Source: JANQHS01 sp965267505 (GTDB taxonomy: Bacteria > Bacteroidota > Bacteroidia > Cytophagales > CCMP332). Taken from it: DNA of 64,000 bases. The DNA lies in the NCBI GenBank assembly GCA_965267505.1, contig OZ254081.1, forward strand, positions 1,426,001 through 1,490,000, given 5' to 3'. Positions 1 through 8,527 of this stretch are shown piece by piece. Every line of letters begins with the position of its first letter. The first letter of the stretch is position 1. Both the position numbers and the translations under genes were made by a program. The notes under the pieces were generated by a model that did no database searches, was not told the origin of the DNA, and saw nothing but the letters and a program-made list of their open reading frames with translations.

Positions 1-1
1 C

Positions 2-688
2 GTTTGGCCTGTTGACCTGGACCCCGGTGCTTATGCCATCGCTACCATCCTTCCCCAATTAGGAGAGCAAAAAGTTGGACTAAATTCCACGGAAACCTTT
101 TTTTCGATTGCAAACCTGAGTTATCCTCAAAGCGGCTTCGCAGAATTTTTCATTGAAGAACTGGACACGACAGGAGAAGGAAGAGTCAAAGGAAAAATGA
201 GGTACAGGAATAGCCTCCAATCATCTCCGGCCAACCCTTTGGAGGGCTCCTTTGATGCTACCCTTTGCAGGGACATAAGGAAAACAGAATTCAAGGATCA
301 GCAACTTCAAGGATATTTTGGTGACCGCAATTGGACCCTGATTTCAGGACAGGGTTATGGGCAATGCGGAACCAATCGAATGTATTTCTATGATTATCAA
401 AGAGATCATATCAATTGCCAAAGTCCCGATACAGTTCCTGCCCTGATCGTGGAAATACTTTCATCCAAGATCAGAGCAGGCACTTATTCTACTGGGACCA
501 ATCCGGTGACAGTAAACTTCTATTCAGTTAGGGATGCCGGAAACTGGTTTCCTTTGGCTCATGCGGGGATCATCCAGATCGACACAGTAGACCTGACCCA
601 AAACAGGATCAAAGGCAAGATCGATTGCTTCGACCCATTCAGGCCCTATTATTTCAATGGGAATTTTGACATCCCATTTTACGAATAG
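2..688 (+). CDS. Hypothetical protein, 5' end outside the window
   Basis: The reading frame is open from base 2, so the gene starts before the window; the first in-window ATG at 197 is internal and should not be taken as the start. About 228 codons are present. I do not recognise the family. The visible part looks like two copies of one module: a stretch with DPGAY, FFSIANLS and RVKGKMRY ending in LEGSFDATLC, and a second with RAGTYS, VNFYSVRDA and RIKGKIDC ending in FNGNFDIPFYE. This beta-rich, Gly-punctuated pattern resembles small secreted or lipoprotein beta domains common in Bacteroidota (DUF6252-like), but that assignment is weak. It converges with the NHL-repeat gene, whose stop follows after a single base. 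Confidence 0.7.
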   Translation, partial: VWPVDLDPGAYAIATILPQLGEQKVGLNSTETFFSIANLSYPQSGFAEFFIEELDTTGEGRVKGKMRYRNSLQSSPANPLEGSFDATLCRDIRKTEFKDQQLQGYFGDRNWTLISGQGYGQCGTNRMYFYDYQRDHINCQSPDTVPALIVEILSSKIRAGTYSTGTNPVTVNFYSVRDAGNWFPLAHAGIIQIDTVDLTQNRIKGKIDCFDPFRPYYFNGNFDIPFYE

Positions 689-689
689 G

Positions 690-1814
690 CTAGTCGATCA
701 ATACCTTCTTCCAGATGACTTCATTGAGGTGAGTTAGCTTCAGCAAGTAAACCCCTGGGTTATTATTTCTTAGGTCGAACTTGTAAGAATCATTTCCTTC
801 CTCAATATCAAGGCCCTCCCAGCTTTGGACGGACTTCCATCCCTGATCAAACAGTTCCGCCTTTAGATCTCCTCCAAGAGTAGAGTTGATTTCAACAAAG
901 AAATGATCCTGTACCGGATTGGGAAATACTTTTGTATTAAAGGCATCTGCATTTTCATGGCCATCAAAAAGGCCTACTGTAGGATTCAATACTCCTGTGA
1001 TCATTCTCAACCTCCTTGGATTATATTCTGAGATATAAATGGTATCCCCTGTTGAAGTACTGGTAATTCCATTTGGCCCATCAAAACGGGCAACAGAAAC
1101 ATGCCCATCCACATAAGCTCTTCCTGAACCGGAAAACAATACCGCACCGCTAGCATCCAAAGGGACACGATAAATCCTATTTTGAGCAAAAGCAGTAGCG
1201 TAGATCTCTCCACCCGCCATGGTCATGAAACCCATTGAACCAGGGAGGTCGGCTAACTGAGTAATGGAGTCGTTGAGGTCCCTTTTATAGATCTTCCCAT
1301 CGGTGAAGTTACCCATATAAAAATTACCAATCGAGTCGAAAAGCAACCCAATAGGTCCATTTAAACCCGGTTGGGGCCAATAATCACTGACATTGCCTGC
1401 GCTATCGACTTTGCTTATGACATTATCATTGTATCGGGCGACAATAAGGTTCCCGTCTGGATCGAAGGCCACCGCTCCAGGATCGTTAATCACGAAAAGG
1501 GTGTCCTTATTTCCTGCAGTATCAAATCTGCTTATCACTCCACCAGTTGCCTCAGGGACAATTAAGTTTCCCAGGGAATCAAAGACCAGACCATTGGGTG
1601 AGGACATTCCACTTGCGAATATGCTGGTTTGACCATCAGGGGTAATTTTGGTAACAGTGTTCCCAAAATACCTTGATGCGAAGATGTTTCCGTTAACATC
1701 CAAAGCCAGTCCATCGTTAAACGTGGAAATACTTGGTACCAGGGTAGTGACCTGCTGAGCAAAGGCAAGACCGCCAGAAAGCAGAAGAAAGGTAAATAGG
1801 TAATGTTTTAGCAT
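690..1814 (-). CDS. Secreted NHL/SMP-30-like beta-propeller protein with T9SS sorting domain
   Basis: 374 residues. A signal peptide (hydrophobic LFTFLLLSGGLAFA, cleavage near AQQ at about 20) is followed by six or so propeller repeats of the pattern NG-L-FD-x-x-GN-L-V/I (about 30-270), e.g. PNGLVFDSLGNLIV and VAFDPDGNLIVARY, typical of NHL/SMP-30 gluconolactonase-like folds. Residues from about 295 form a T9SS type A C-terminal domain: VFPNPVQDHF, a central beta region, then GVYLLKL and a short basic end. The protein is therefore expected to be exported by Sec, carried across the outer membrane by T9SS and anchored or released. No catalytic residues were identified, so it may be only a binding scaffold. 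Confidence 0.85.
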   Translation of the reverse strand: MLKHYLFTFLLLSGGLAFAQQVTTLVPSISTFNDGLALDVNGNIFASRYFGNTVTKITPDGQTSIFASGMSSPNGLVFDSLGNLIVPEATGGVISRFDTAGNKDTLFVINDPGAVAFDPDGNLIVARYNDNVISKVDSAGNVSDYWPQPGLNGPIGLLFDSIGNFYMGNFTDGKIYKRDLNDSITQLADLPGSMGFMTMAGGEIYATAFAQNRIYRVPLDASGAVLFSGSGRAYVDGHVSVARFDGPNGITSTSTGDTIYISEYNPRRLRMITGVLNPTVGLFDGHENADAFNTKVFPNPVQDHFFVEINSTLGGDLKAELFDQGWKSVQSWEGLDIEEGNDSYKFDLRNNNPGVYLLKLTHLNEVIWKKVLID

Positions 1815-1898
1815 TTTGATTAGTTGGATTGTGGCATCAAAACTGCATACCCAACTGTTGCGCTGAAATTATTTGTTTTCTCCTATTTTTCAGGTTCT

Positions 1899-2555
1899 AT
1901 GAAGCAAAAAACCAGGTTAATCCTCTCCTTTTCCATGATCCTGCTCCTTATAGGCATAAAATCTCATTATGTGAACGCGCAGGATTCTTCGATCAGGCCT
2001 GCCTTCGACATGAAGTACAACCCCTTTCAGGTCGAATTTTCTCAGGGAGTTGCCTGGTTATACAACAGCCAGGAAAGAGCCTTCTACTATGTCATCTATG
2101 CCGAAAAGGTCTACGGAACCAATATTCCGGATGTCTTTTTGATCGGAAATAAGATCTTCCGCTCCTTCATCTTCAATCCTGATCCTTCCATTCCAGAAGG
2201 GGAATTGGATTCTGCCACAACGGCAAACATTTTAAGGTCCTATGTCAAGGGAAGAATGGAGGTCTTTGGCAAATCCGACAATGTAGGAAACCCACGGCTA
2301 GGAGCCAAAATGCTTAAGGGTGGGCGCTGGTCTTTGGAATGGAGCTTCCCTACCCCCGATGATCAAACTACGGCAGGCCATGCATTCATCAGTACCATTT
2401 GCCATGACCGGATCCTTACTCTAAACCGCCCGGTAAAAAAGGGGGAAGAACTAAAGCAGGCCAGGGTATGGCTCAGGAAGACAGCCAATACGGTAGTCGA
2501 ATTGGACAAACCCATTGGGCCCAAGGGGCTCAAAGAGCGATTGGAAACCCGATAA
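1899..2555 (+). CDS. Secreted hypothetical protein
   Basis: 218 residues from the ATG at 1899. The frame stays open upstream to an ATG at 1824, but only the 1899 start places a canonical signal peptide at the N-terminus (MKQKTRLI followed by a hydrophobic stretch, cleavage near NAQD). The mature part has no motif I can assign; it contains YVIYAEKVYG, FNPDPSIPEGE and ARVWLRKTANTVVELD. No T9SS sorting domain is seen, so it is probably periplasmic or outer-membrane associated. It converges with the choice-of-anchor gene, nine bases separating the stops. Function unknown. Confidence 0.7.
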   Translation: MKQKTRLILSFSMILLLIGIKSHYVNAQDSSIRPAFDMKYNPFQVEFSQGVAWLYNSQERAFYYVIYAEKVYGTNIPDVFLIGNKIFRSFIFNPDPSIPEGELDSATTANILRSYVKGRMEVFGKSDNVGNPRLGAKMLKGGRWSLEWSFPTPDDQTTAGHAFISTICHDRILTLNRPVKKGEELKQARVWLRKTANTVVELDKPIGPKGLKERLETR

Positions 2556-2564
2556 TTCGGTCTT

Positions 2565-3941
2565 CTATTTAAGGATTATCTTCCTGGAGGAAGCCCTTCC
2601 AAATTCATCGTTCATTCTAAGGAGGTAAAGCCCGGATTCAAGATCCTGTACAGAAATACTTCCTTGTGAACCCATGAAACTTCCGCTTTTGACGATACTC
2701 CCTTCCATGTCGATCAAGGCAAATTCTGCCTCTCCTTCATTCTTCACAGTGATCAAATTGATCTGGTCAGTAGCAGGATTGGGAAAGCTTGCAAAGTGAA
2801 ATTCCTTTTCCTCCTCGATCCCGGAAACCACGGGAGTATTGAATACAAATAGTCCTTCCTGCATGTCAGAAGCTATTATATGCCCTGAGGGAAGAAAGGG
2901 ATATACACCCCAGCATCCTTCATAGAAACCATTTCTATGCGGTCTTTGAGAAGTATCGTAGTATCCTTTCACGCTCACATTGGCAGGATCTGATACATCG
3001 AATACATAAAGCCCATCGAAATAGTAGGAAGCATAAAGGTCATTGCCCAGGAAGAGCAGGTTATGAGGAATCGAAATGCTTGGGACAACATTGGTGCTGA
3101 ATGTGCTGGTAACCGTAATATTGCTGAGATCGCTAACATCAAGCACCTTAACATCGAAACCATGGTTCTCATCGGCCATAGCATAGACATCTCCATCGGC
3201 ATTTAGCCAACCGCTATGATTGTATCCTTTGTCAGGGTAGGAAGTTATTGAACCAAGTAAAGCCGGATTGGCCAGGTCATTAAAATCCACTACGAACATC
3301 CCCCTACCTTCAGCATGGCACCAGGCTGTATCATTTTGGACATATACGTCATGAACATAGCCAACCTGATTCCAGAAGGAAACAGAATTATTGCAGTTCA
3401 AAAGGAATTGAGGCTCCGCCGGGTTTGTAGCTATATCATAAATGGAAAGACGTCCTGCTCCCAGGTTGGTAGTGCCACCACAAGTGTAGAGCCTTCCTGA
3501 AGAACTGTCGATAAAGATGTTATGAGAACGGATGATCAGTGAATCCTCATCATAGACCAGGTGAACCGAATCAGGTAGGTAGCTGAGGTCGGCTATCTGC
3601 AAAGAGCTAGGCCCCTCGTCCGCCACCATGTAGAGGTGATCGGCATAGGTATGATAATCCCTGTGTACGATCGATATCCCCTGAACTTTTCCGGGAATAA
3701 AATCTACGGTATCCACATTGCCTATGTCCGTGATATCGAAGATGTGGGTACCAGCTGTGGAACCAATTATGGCATATTCTCTACCATCCTTATCATAACC
3801 CCAGATCTCGTTGTAAGTGTTGTCATGGAATGCCGAGGATACCAGGCTGGGATCCTCCCAATGATAGAGTACCTGCATGTTAAGACTGTCCTGTGCCTGA
3901 AGTGTAAAAACCGAAAGGAAAAGAAGTAGAAATGCTCTCAT
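2565..3941 (-). CDS. Choice-of-anchor B family (LVIVD-repeat) protein with T9SS sorting domain
   Basis: 458 residues. Signal peptide at 1-16 (MRAFLLLFLSVFTLQA/QD). Residues about 25-370 form a propeller of repeats with THIFDITD, LQIADLSY, LSIYDIAT, MFVVDFND, VKVLDVSD and LYVFDVSDP cores. These are the LVIVD-type repeats of the choice-of-anchor B family, with characteristic HDVYVQND, YNHSGWL and IPHNLLFLGNDLYASYY segments. The last 80 residues are a T9SS type A domain (FASFPNPATDQI to GLYLLRM). Such proteins are displayed on the surface; the ligand is unknown. The upstream region carries two overlapping inverted repeats, listed separately. Confidence 0.85.
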   Translation of the reverse strand: MRAFLLLFLSVFTLQAQDSLNMQVLYHWEDPSLVSSAFHDNTYNEIWGYDKDGREYAIIGSTAGTHIFDITDIGNVDTVDFIPGKVQGISIVHRDYHTYADHLYMVADEGPSSLQIADLSYLPDSVHLVYDEDSLIIRSHNIFIDSSSGRLYTCGGTTNLGAGRLSIYDIATNPAEPQFLLNCNNSVSFWNQVGYVHDVYVQNDTAWCHAEGRGMFVVDFNDLANPALLGSITSYPDKGYNHSGWLNADGDVYAMADENHGFDVKVLDVSDLSNITVTSTFSTNVVPSISIPHNLLFLGNDLYASYYFDGLYVFDVSDPANVSVKGYYDTSQRPHRNGFYEGCWGVYPFLPSGHIIASDMQEGLFVFNTPVVSGIEEEKEFHFASFPNPATDQINLITVKNEGEAEFALIDMEGSIVKSGSFMGSQGSISVQDLESGLYLLRMNDEFGRASSRKIILK

Positions 3942-3966
3942 GGATCTTGATTATAGCTGCTAAGAT

Positions 3967-3988
3967 AAGCCTAAGGCTTTAAAAGCCT
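3967..3988. repeat. Two overlapping inverted repeats upstream of the LVIVD gene
   Basis: AAGCC-TAA-GGCTT (3967-3979) overlaps AGGCTTT-A-AAAGCCT (3974-3988); both are perfect, and the central GGCTT can pair with either flank. They lie 26-47 bases upstream of the minus-strand start at 3941. This could be an operator or a small alternative RNA structure. The rest of the 3942-4130 intergenic region is AT-rich with no other feature that I can support except the promoter-like site near 4101. Confidence 0.4.
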
Positions 3989-4082
3989 GAAAAAGGAAAA
4001 ATTGGAAAAAGTTTATTTCTTCTTGACAGAATACAATGACTGCTAAGAAAGTCACAAGAAACAGGAGCTGTTTGAGCTAAGT

Positions 4083-4108
4083 ATTTGGTATCCAAATCTT
4101 TAAATTTG
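4083..4108 (+). promoter_or_regulatory. Candidate promoter -7 element with adjacent inverted repeat
   Basis: TAAATTTG at 4101-4108 matches the Bacteroidota -7 consensus TAnnTTTG, 22 bases before the ATG at 4131. A TTG at the usual -33 distance is not present (nearest TTGs give 13 or 26 base spacers). Immediately upstream lies a perfect inverted repeat ATTTGG-TAT-CCAAAT (4083-4097), placed where an activator or repressor could act. Weak evidence overall. Confidence 0.3.
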
Positions 4109-4130
4109 ATATGCCTTAAACTGTGTAGCT

Positions 4131-7100
4131 ATGAAAAAAACCATTCTCATCCTTCTTGGAGTAATCATGCTTTTGACGCATTTCAAGGTAAGTTCTCAAA
4201 ACTTTGAATGGGGACTTTCTATAGGTGGAGCCGGAGTAGATAATAGCACAGACATCGTTGCTGATAATCAAGGTAATTCCTATGTCACAGGTTTCTTTGA
4301 AGGCACAGTGGATTTTGATCCAGGTGTTGGGGTTTCAAACCTTACGTCAGCCGGGGGCCAGGACATTTTCGTTTCAAAGCTTGATTCTCTTGGAACTCTG
4401 GTATGGGTAAAAAGAATCGGGGGCCTTTCAAATGACCAAGCACTTTCAATCTCTCTTAGCAGTGCCGGTGCTTTATACATTACCGGGTTCTATGGTGGAT
4501 CTGTAGATTTCGATCCTGGTCCCTCAACTTTTACTCTAAATTCTATAAGTGGTACCAGCGATCAGTTTGTTTGTAAAATTTCAAACTCTGGCACTTTTAT
4601 TTGGGCTAAATCTATGGGAGGTACTGGTATAGATAACGGGTATTCAATTTCAATTGATAATCTTGGAAATGTAATAACGACCGGCATTTTTGAAGGTATC
4701 TCAGATTTTGACCCAAATTCCGGAACAAATAATTTAATCTCCAATGGCTTCAGCGACATATTTATAAGCAAGTTAGATTCCAACGGAAATTTTTTGTGGG
4801 CCAGATCAATTGGAGGAATGTGGCCAGATTTCGGAAGTGATGTTTCCACTGATGAAACTGGAAATGTAATTCTCGTTGGTCGTTTTGCAGATTCAGTTGA
4901 TTTTGATCCAGGGCCTGGTTCTTTCATCCTAAGCGCAAGCAGCTTTTTCTATGACCTTTTCATTTTAAAACTGGACCCTAACGGAGCCTTTCGGTGGGCA
5001 AATTCTTTTGGGGGAGAAACAAATGAGAGCGCAAATTCAGTGGTTACCGATGATCTGGGAAACTCATATTTGACAGGTACATATTTTGACACTATAGATT
5101 TCGACCCAGGACCTGGTTCTCAACTCTTATTCCCATTCGATGGAAGCATAGATATTTTTGTTCTAAAATTGGATTCAAATGGATCCTTTGTTTGGGTTAA
5201 GGGTGTCGGGGGAAATTCTCTTCAATCATCTTCTTCTATAAGCTTAGACCCTAAAAAAAATCTTTTTGTAACCGGATATTTCTTGGACACAGTTGATTTT
5301 GATCCGGGTTTTGGGTCATTTTTTCTCAATCCCGTTTCATCTGGATTTGCTGATCCTTATGTTCTAAAATTAGACTCAAACGGGAATTTTTTGCATGCCC
5401 AAAGCTTTGGAGGGGGCGGTTGGGATGAAGGAAGGTCAATATTTTCATTTGGACCAAATAAATATGTTCTAACCGGGCAATTCGAGTCAAATGCAGACCT
5501 AAACCCCTGTTATAATGGTAACAATGTGATTTCAAATGGATTTAGTGATGTTTTTGTTTCAAAATTTTCCAGCATTACTCCTCCTGATATTCCTTCGATA
5601 ATATCTTCTTCGGACACAATTTGTAAGGGCGAAACAGTCACTTTATCCATAAACACTGGAAATTTGAATGATGCTGATCATTGGCAATGGTATTCTGGCG
5701 GATGCTCCGTTAACCCGATAGGTATTGGCGATAGCATAACCGTAATCCCGGATACCTCAACCACCTATTTTGTCCGTGGTGAAGGGGGATGCGTAATTCC
5801 TTTTACTTGCTCAAGCAAAAGACTCTATGTTGATGATGCCCCAACAACTGCCAACGCCGGATTTGATATTGACTCCTGCGCAGTCCAGATTGTTCTGAAT
5901 GCAAATTCAATAAGCATAGGGTCAGGGACCTGGACCCAGCTAAACGGAGCAGGTGCATTGACATTCGGAAATATCAATGACCCCAATACTCTGGTGGACA
6001 TTATTGGCTTTAGTTTCTCCAGCGACACATTTCAATTAGAATGGACAAGCACTAATGGAGTCTGTCCGGCAAGTTCAGATACGGTACAGGTTGTTTTTCA
6101 TCAAAACCCAACGGTGCCAAATGCAGGGCTTGATAACCAGGTCTGTGATAGCCTTGTACTGTTAAATGGAAATCTCATTGCAGTTGGTTCCGGTACCTGG
6201 TCAGAGATCGGATCTTCCAGGATTAGTTTTTCTGACCCCAACGTTTCCAATCCATTTGCAAACATTGTATTGGGAGCGGGGGAAGCATCGGTTTCGGTAT
6301 CTCTGGCCTATACCACCAGCAATGGAACTTGTCCGTCTCTGGAGGATACAGTGGATATCGTTTTCAGCCAGGTGCCAGATGTCCCCATTGCCGGGCCTGA
6401 TGACAGCATTTGTGGCCTTAGTTACACAATGGGAGCAAATCCGGTAAGCATTGGAAACGCTACCTGGTCAATGATCTCAGGGCCCGGGATCCTGAACTTT
6501 AATAATACCACAGACCCAAATACAGGAGTAACTGCAGCCTTATACGGCATTTATAGGATTGCCTGGACAAACTCAAATGGGACCTGTCCAGCAGTATACG
6601 ATAGTATTGATCTTGAATTCGTTGAACAACCAAGTATTTCAAATGCCGGGATCGATCAACTTATATGTGATACCGTTTTCCAATTAGCAGGCAATACTCC
6701 ACTTGTCGGATCTCCCTCATGGGTTGAGATCGGGACAGCACGTTTGAATTTTTCAAATGCAAGCGATCCAAATTCAACCGCCAACCTGAGTTTTCTTCCT
6801 GGTGAAGATTCGGTGGTTCTAAATCTTGAGTACCAGATCAGTAATAGCATATGTCCCATCAACTCGGACACAGTTCAGATCACAGCCTACCAATCTCCCA
6901 CCCCACCTTTGGCAGGGCCTGATCAACAGAACTGCTCGAATAACACAAACCTTACGGGCAACACTCCCTTGGTTGGAATTGGTACTTGGACCCAAAATGC
7001 TGGTCCTGGCATTGCGAATTTTGGAAATCAGAGTCTTCCAAATTCCACCGTGCAGGTTGCTGCTCAGGGAACCTATGAACTTGTATGGACCATTTCCAAT

Positions 7101-7835
7101 GGTACCTGCCCTAATAGTACAGACACCGTTTTCATAGAGTTTAACCTTCCGCCGATGGTAACAGCAGGAAACGACACCTCAATCTGCCTGGGCCAGGCCA
7201 TTGTTCTTAGTGGAAGTGGGGCAAACACTTATGCCTGGGACCAGGGAGTTACCAATGGAGTGGCATTCAATCCAAGTGCGACAAGCACATATACGGTGGT
7301 AGGTACCGGAAATGGAAATTGCACCGATACAGCTAGTATCAACGTAACGGTCAATGCACTACCTCAACCCGCTTTAGGTCCGGATACGGTACTTTGTTTT
7401 GATGAGAGCATCAGCCTTGACCCAGGGGCAGGATTCGCAAGCTATAATTGGAATACCGGTGCCACTACCCAAAGCATAGTTGTTGACAGCAGTGCGGGTG
7501 CCGGGATCTATTGGGTGCAGGTTAGCGATAATAATCAATGTTCGAATACCGATTCGGTCTTTGTGGACTTTACAATTTGTACTGGCATCGACCTGGCAGG
7601 ATTAGGCAACACCAGGATCTTCCCAATTCCAACCAGGGAAAAACTGTTCATAGAATTTGAATACAAGGTAAATGCAATATTGCATTTAATCGATGAGAAG
7701 GGATCAACCGTGATTAAAGGAAGAATAGAAGGCAAGAACAAGGAATTAAATCTAGAAAAGTTTAGTCCGGGAGTTTACATTCTAAGGATCCAGCAAAATA
7801 GCTACGATTATTCTCTACGGATTGTGAAGAAGTGA
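4131..7835 (+). CDS. Giant secreted SBBP-repeat / Ig-like repeat protein with T9SS sorting domain
   Basis: 1234 residues with a signal peptide at 1-22 (cleavage near VSSQN). Residues about 25-480 hold seven SBBP-type beta-propeller units, each with a VDFDPG-like signature and a LDSNGNFLWARSIGG-like strand. About 485-570 is an Ig-like module (DTICKGETVTLS). About 570-1000 are five tandem modules beginning with AGxDxxxC and ending in SNGTCP..DTV. Two more PKD/Ig-like modules follow (AGNDTSICLGQ, LGPDTVLCFDES). The last 80 residues form a T9SS domain (RIFPIPTREKLF, GVYILRI). This architecture is typical of large bacteroidete surface or gliding-related proteins; the target is unknown. The first 1.5 kb is noticeably more AT-rich than the rest of the window. 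Confidence 0.88.
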   Translation: MKKTILILLGVIMLLTHFKVSSQNFEWGLSIGGAGVDNSTDIVADNQGNSYVTGFFEGTVDFDPGVGVSNLTSAGGQDIFVSKLDSLGTLVWVKRIGGLSNDQALSISLSSAGALYITGFYGGSVDFDPGPSTFTLNSISGTSDQFVCKISNSGTFIWAKSMGGTGIDNGYSISIDNLGNVITTGIFEGISDFDPNSGTNNLISNGFSDIFISKLDSNGNFLWARSIGGMWPDFGSDVSTDETGNVILVGRFADSVDFDPGPGSFILSASSFFYDLFILKLDPNGAFRWANSFGGETNESANSVVTDDLGNSYLTGTYFDTIDFDPGPGSQLLFPFDGSIDIFVLKLDSNGSFVWVKGVGGNSLQSSSSISLDPKKNLFVTGYFLDTVDFDPGFGSFFLNPVSSGFADPYVLKLDSNGNFLHAQSFGGGGWDEGRSIFSFGPNKYVLTGQFESNADLNPCYNGNNVISNGFSDVFVSKFSSITPPDIPSIISSSDTICKGETVTLSINTGNLNDADHWQWYSGGCSVNPIGIGDSITVIPDTSTTYFVRGEGGCVIPFTCSSKRLYVDDAPTTANAGFDIDSCAVQIVLNANSISIGSGTWTQLNGAGALTFGNINDPNTLVDIIGFSFSSDTFQLEWTSTNGVCPASSDTVQVVFHQNPTVPNAGLDNQVCDSLVLLNGNLIAVGSGTWSEIGSSRISFSDPNVSNPFANIVLGAGEASVSVSLAYTTSNGTCPSLEDTVDIVFSQVPDVPIAGPDDSICGLSYTMGANPVSIGNATWSMISGPGILNFNNTTDPNTGVTAALYGIYRIAWTNSNGTCPAVYDSIDLEFVEQPSISNAGIDQLICDTVFQLAGNTPLVGSPSWVEIGTARLNFSNASDPNSTANLSFLPGEDSVVLNLEYQISNSICPINSDTVQITAYQSPTPPLAGPDQQNCSNNTNLTGNTPLVGIGTWTQNAGPGIANFGNQSLPNSTVQVAAQGTYELVWTISNGTCPNSTDTVFIEFNLPPMVTAGNDTSICLGQAIVLSGSGANTYAWDQGVTNGVAFNPSATSTYTVVGTGNGNCTDTASINVTVNALPQPALGPDTVLCFDESISLDPGAGFASYNWNTGATTQSIVVDSSAGAGIYWVQVSDNNQCSNTDSVFVDFTICTGIDLAGLGNTRIFPIPTREKLFIEFEYKVNAILHLIDEKGSTVIKGRIEGKNKELNLEKFSPGVYILRIQQNSYDYSLRIVKK

Positions 7836-7937
7836 CGAATTTCTTAAAGTAAATGAATCGAAAATCGAATAATCTAGGTTTTGATTAGTAATAATGAAAT
7901 GGCATTAATATAAATGTCAAACTTAAATGAAACAGCT

Positions 7938-8456
7938 ATGAAAACACTATTAATTACTCTTATTAGCATTTTTACATTTTCTCAAGCTTTTTGTCAGTTG
8001 GAAATTGTTAATGGCGTTTTTCAACATAATACCACAATTGAATTCGAGGGCAAATCAAAAGCAGAACTTGAAAGAATAACAAAATTGTGGATAGAGATTC
8101 ATGATTCTACCGGATACAAGGAATCACTGGGAACTTATATTGTTGAAAGAAAAGATGGGCCTATTTATTTTGACTCATACAAAAAATCTGCTGGCTATGA
8201 TGTCACCACTGGAAAAGAAGGTTATGTAATTTATAATCTCTTTTCATTCGATATCCAGGCTTCAGACAACAAGGCAGATATAACCTTAACTAACTTTTTT
8301 TCTGGGCCAATTCGTCAAGATCTGAATAATTGCATAAACCAGAAAAAGAACAAAATAAAATCAATGTGTTCTATGAACGGTGGAATGGTTCCCATTACAA
8401 ATGAATCTATTAAGAAGTTTATTTTGAAGTACAAAGGTTTTGTAAGAGCGAACTAA
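7938..8456 (+). CDS. Secreted DUF4468-like (TBP-like fold) protein
   Basis: 172 residues from the ATG at 7938, which gives a clean signal peptide (MKTLLITLISIFTFSQAFC/QLE). The frame also opens at 7914, adding eight polar residues in front of the signal, which is less likely. The mature sequence follows the pattern of bacteroidete DUF4468 proteins: an N-terminal LEIVNGVFQHNTTIEF strand, GKSKAELERITKLWIEI helix, then FSFDIQASDNKADITLTNFF and a helical C-terminus. The match is by overall pattern, not by a catalytic motif. Base composition is strikingly AT-rich with AAT/AAA-rich codons, unlike the genes after 10 kb, which may point to recent arrival or weak selection. Function unknown. Confidence 0.65.
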   Translation: MKTLLITLISIFTFSQAFCQLEIVNGVFQHNTTIEFEGKSKAELERITKLWIEIHDSTGYKESLGTYIVERKDGPIYFDSYKKSAGYDVTTGKEGYVIYNLFSFDIQASDNKADITLTNFFSGPIRQDLNNCINQKKNKIKSMCSMNGGMVPITNESIKKFILKYKGFVRAN

Positions 8457-8527
8457 TATTTCAAGAATACCTCTCTTTTACACCTTGCAAACCTGACTCC
8501 CAGGGTTGTAATGCTATGAAAATAAAA

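Noticed and set aside
197..688. Start of the first gene at the ATG at 197
   Set aside because: The same frame is open to the window edge and the upstream translation looks like the same domain, so this ATG is internal.
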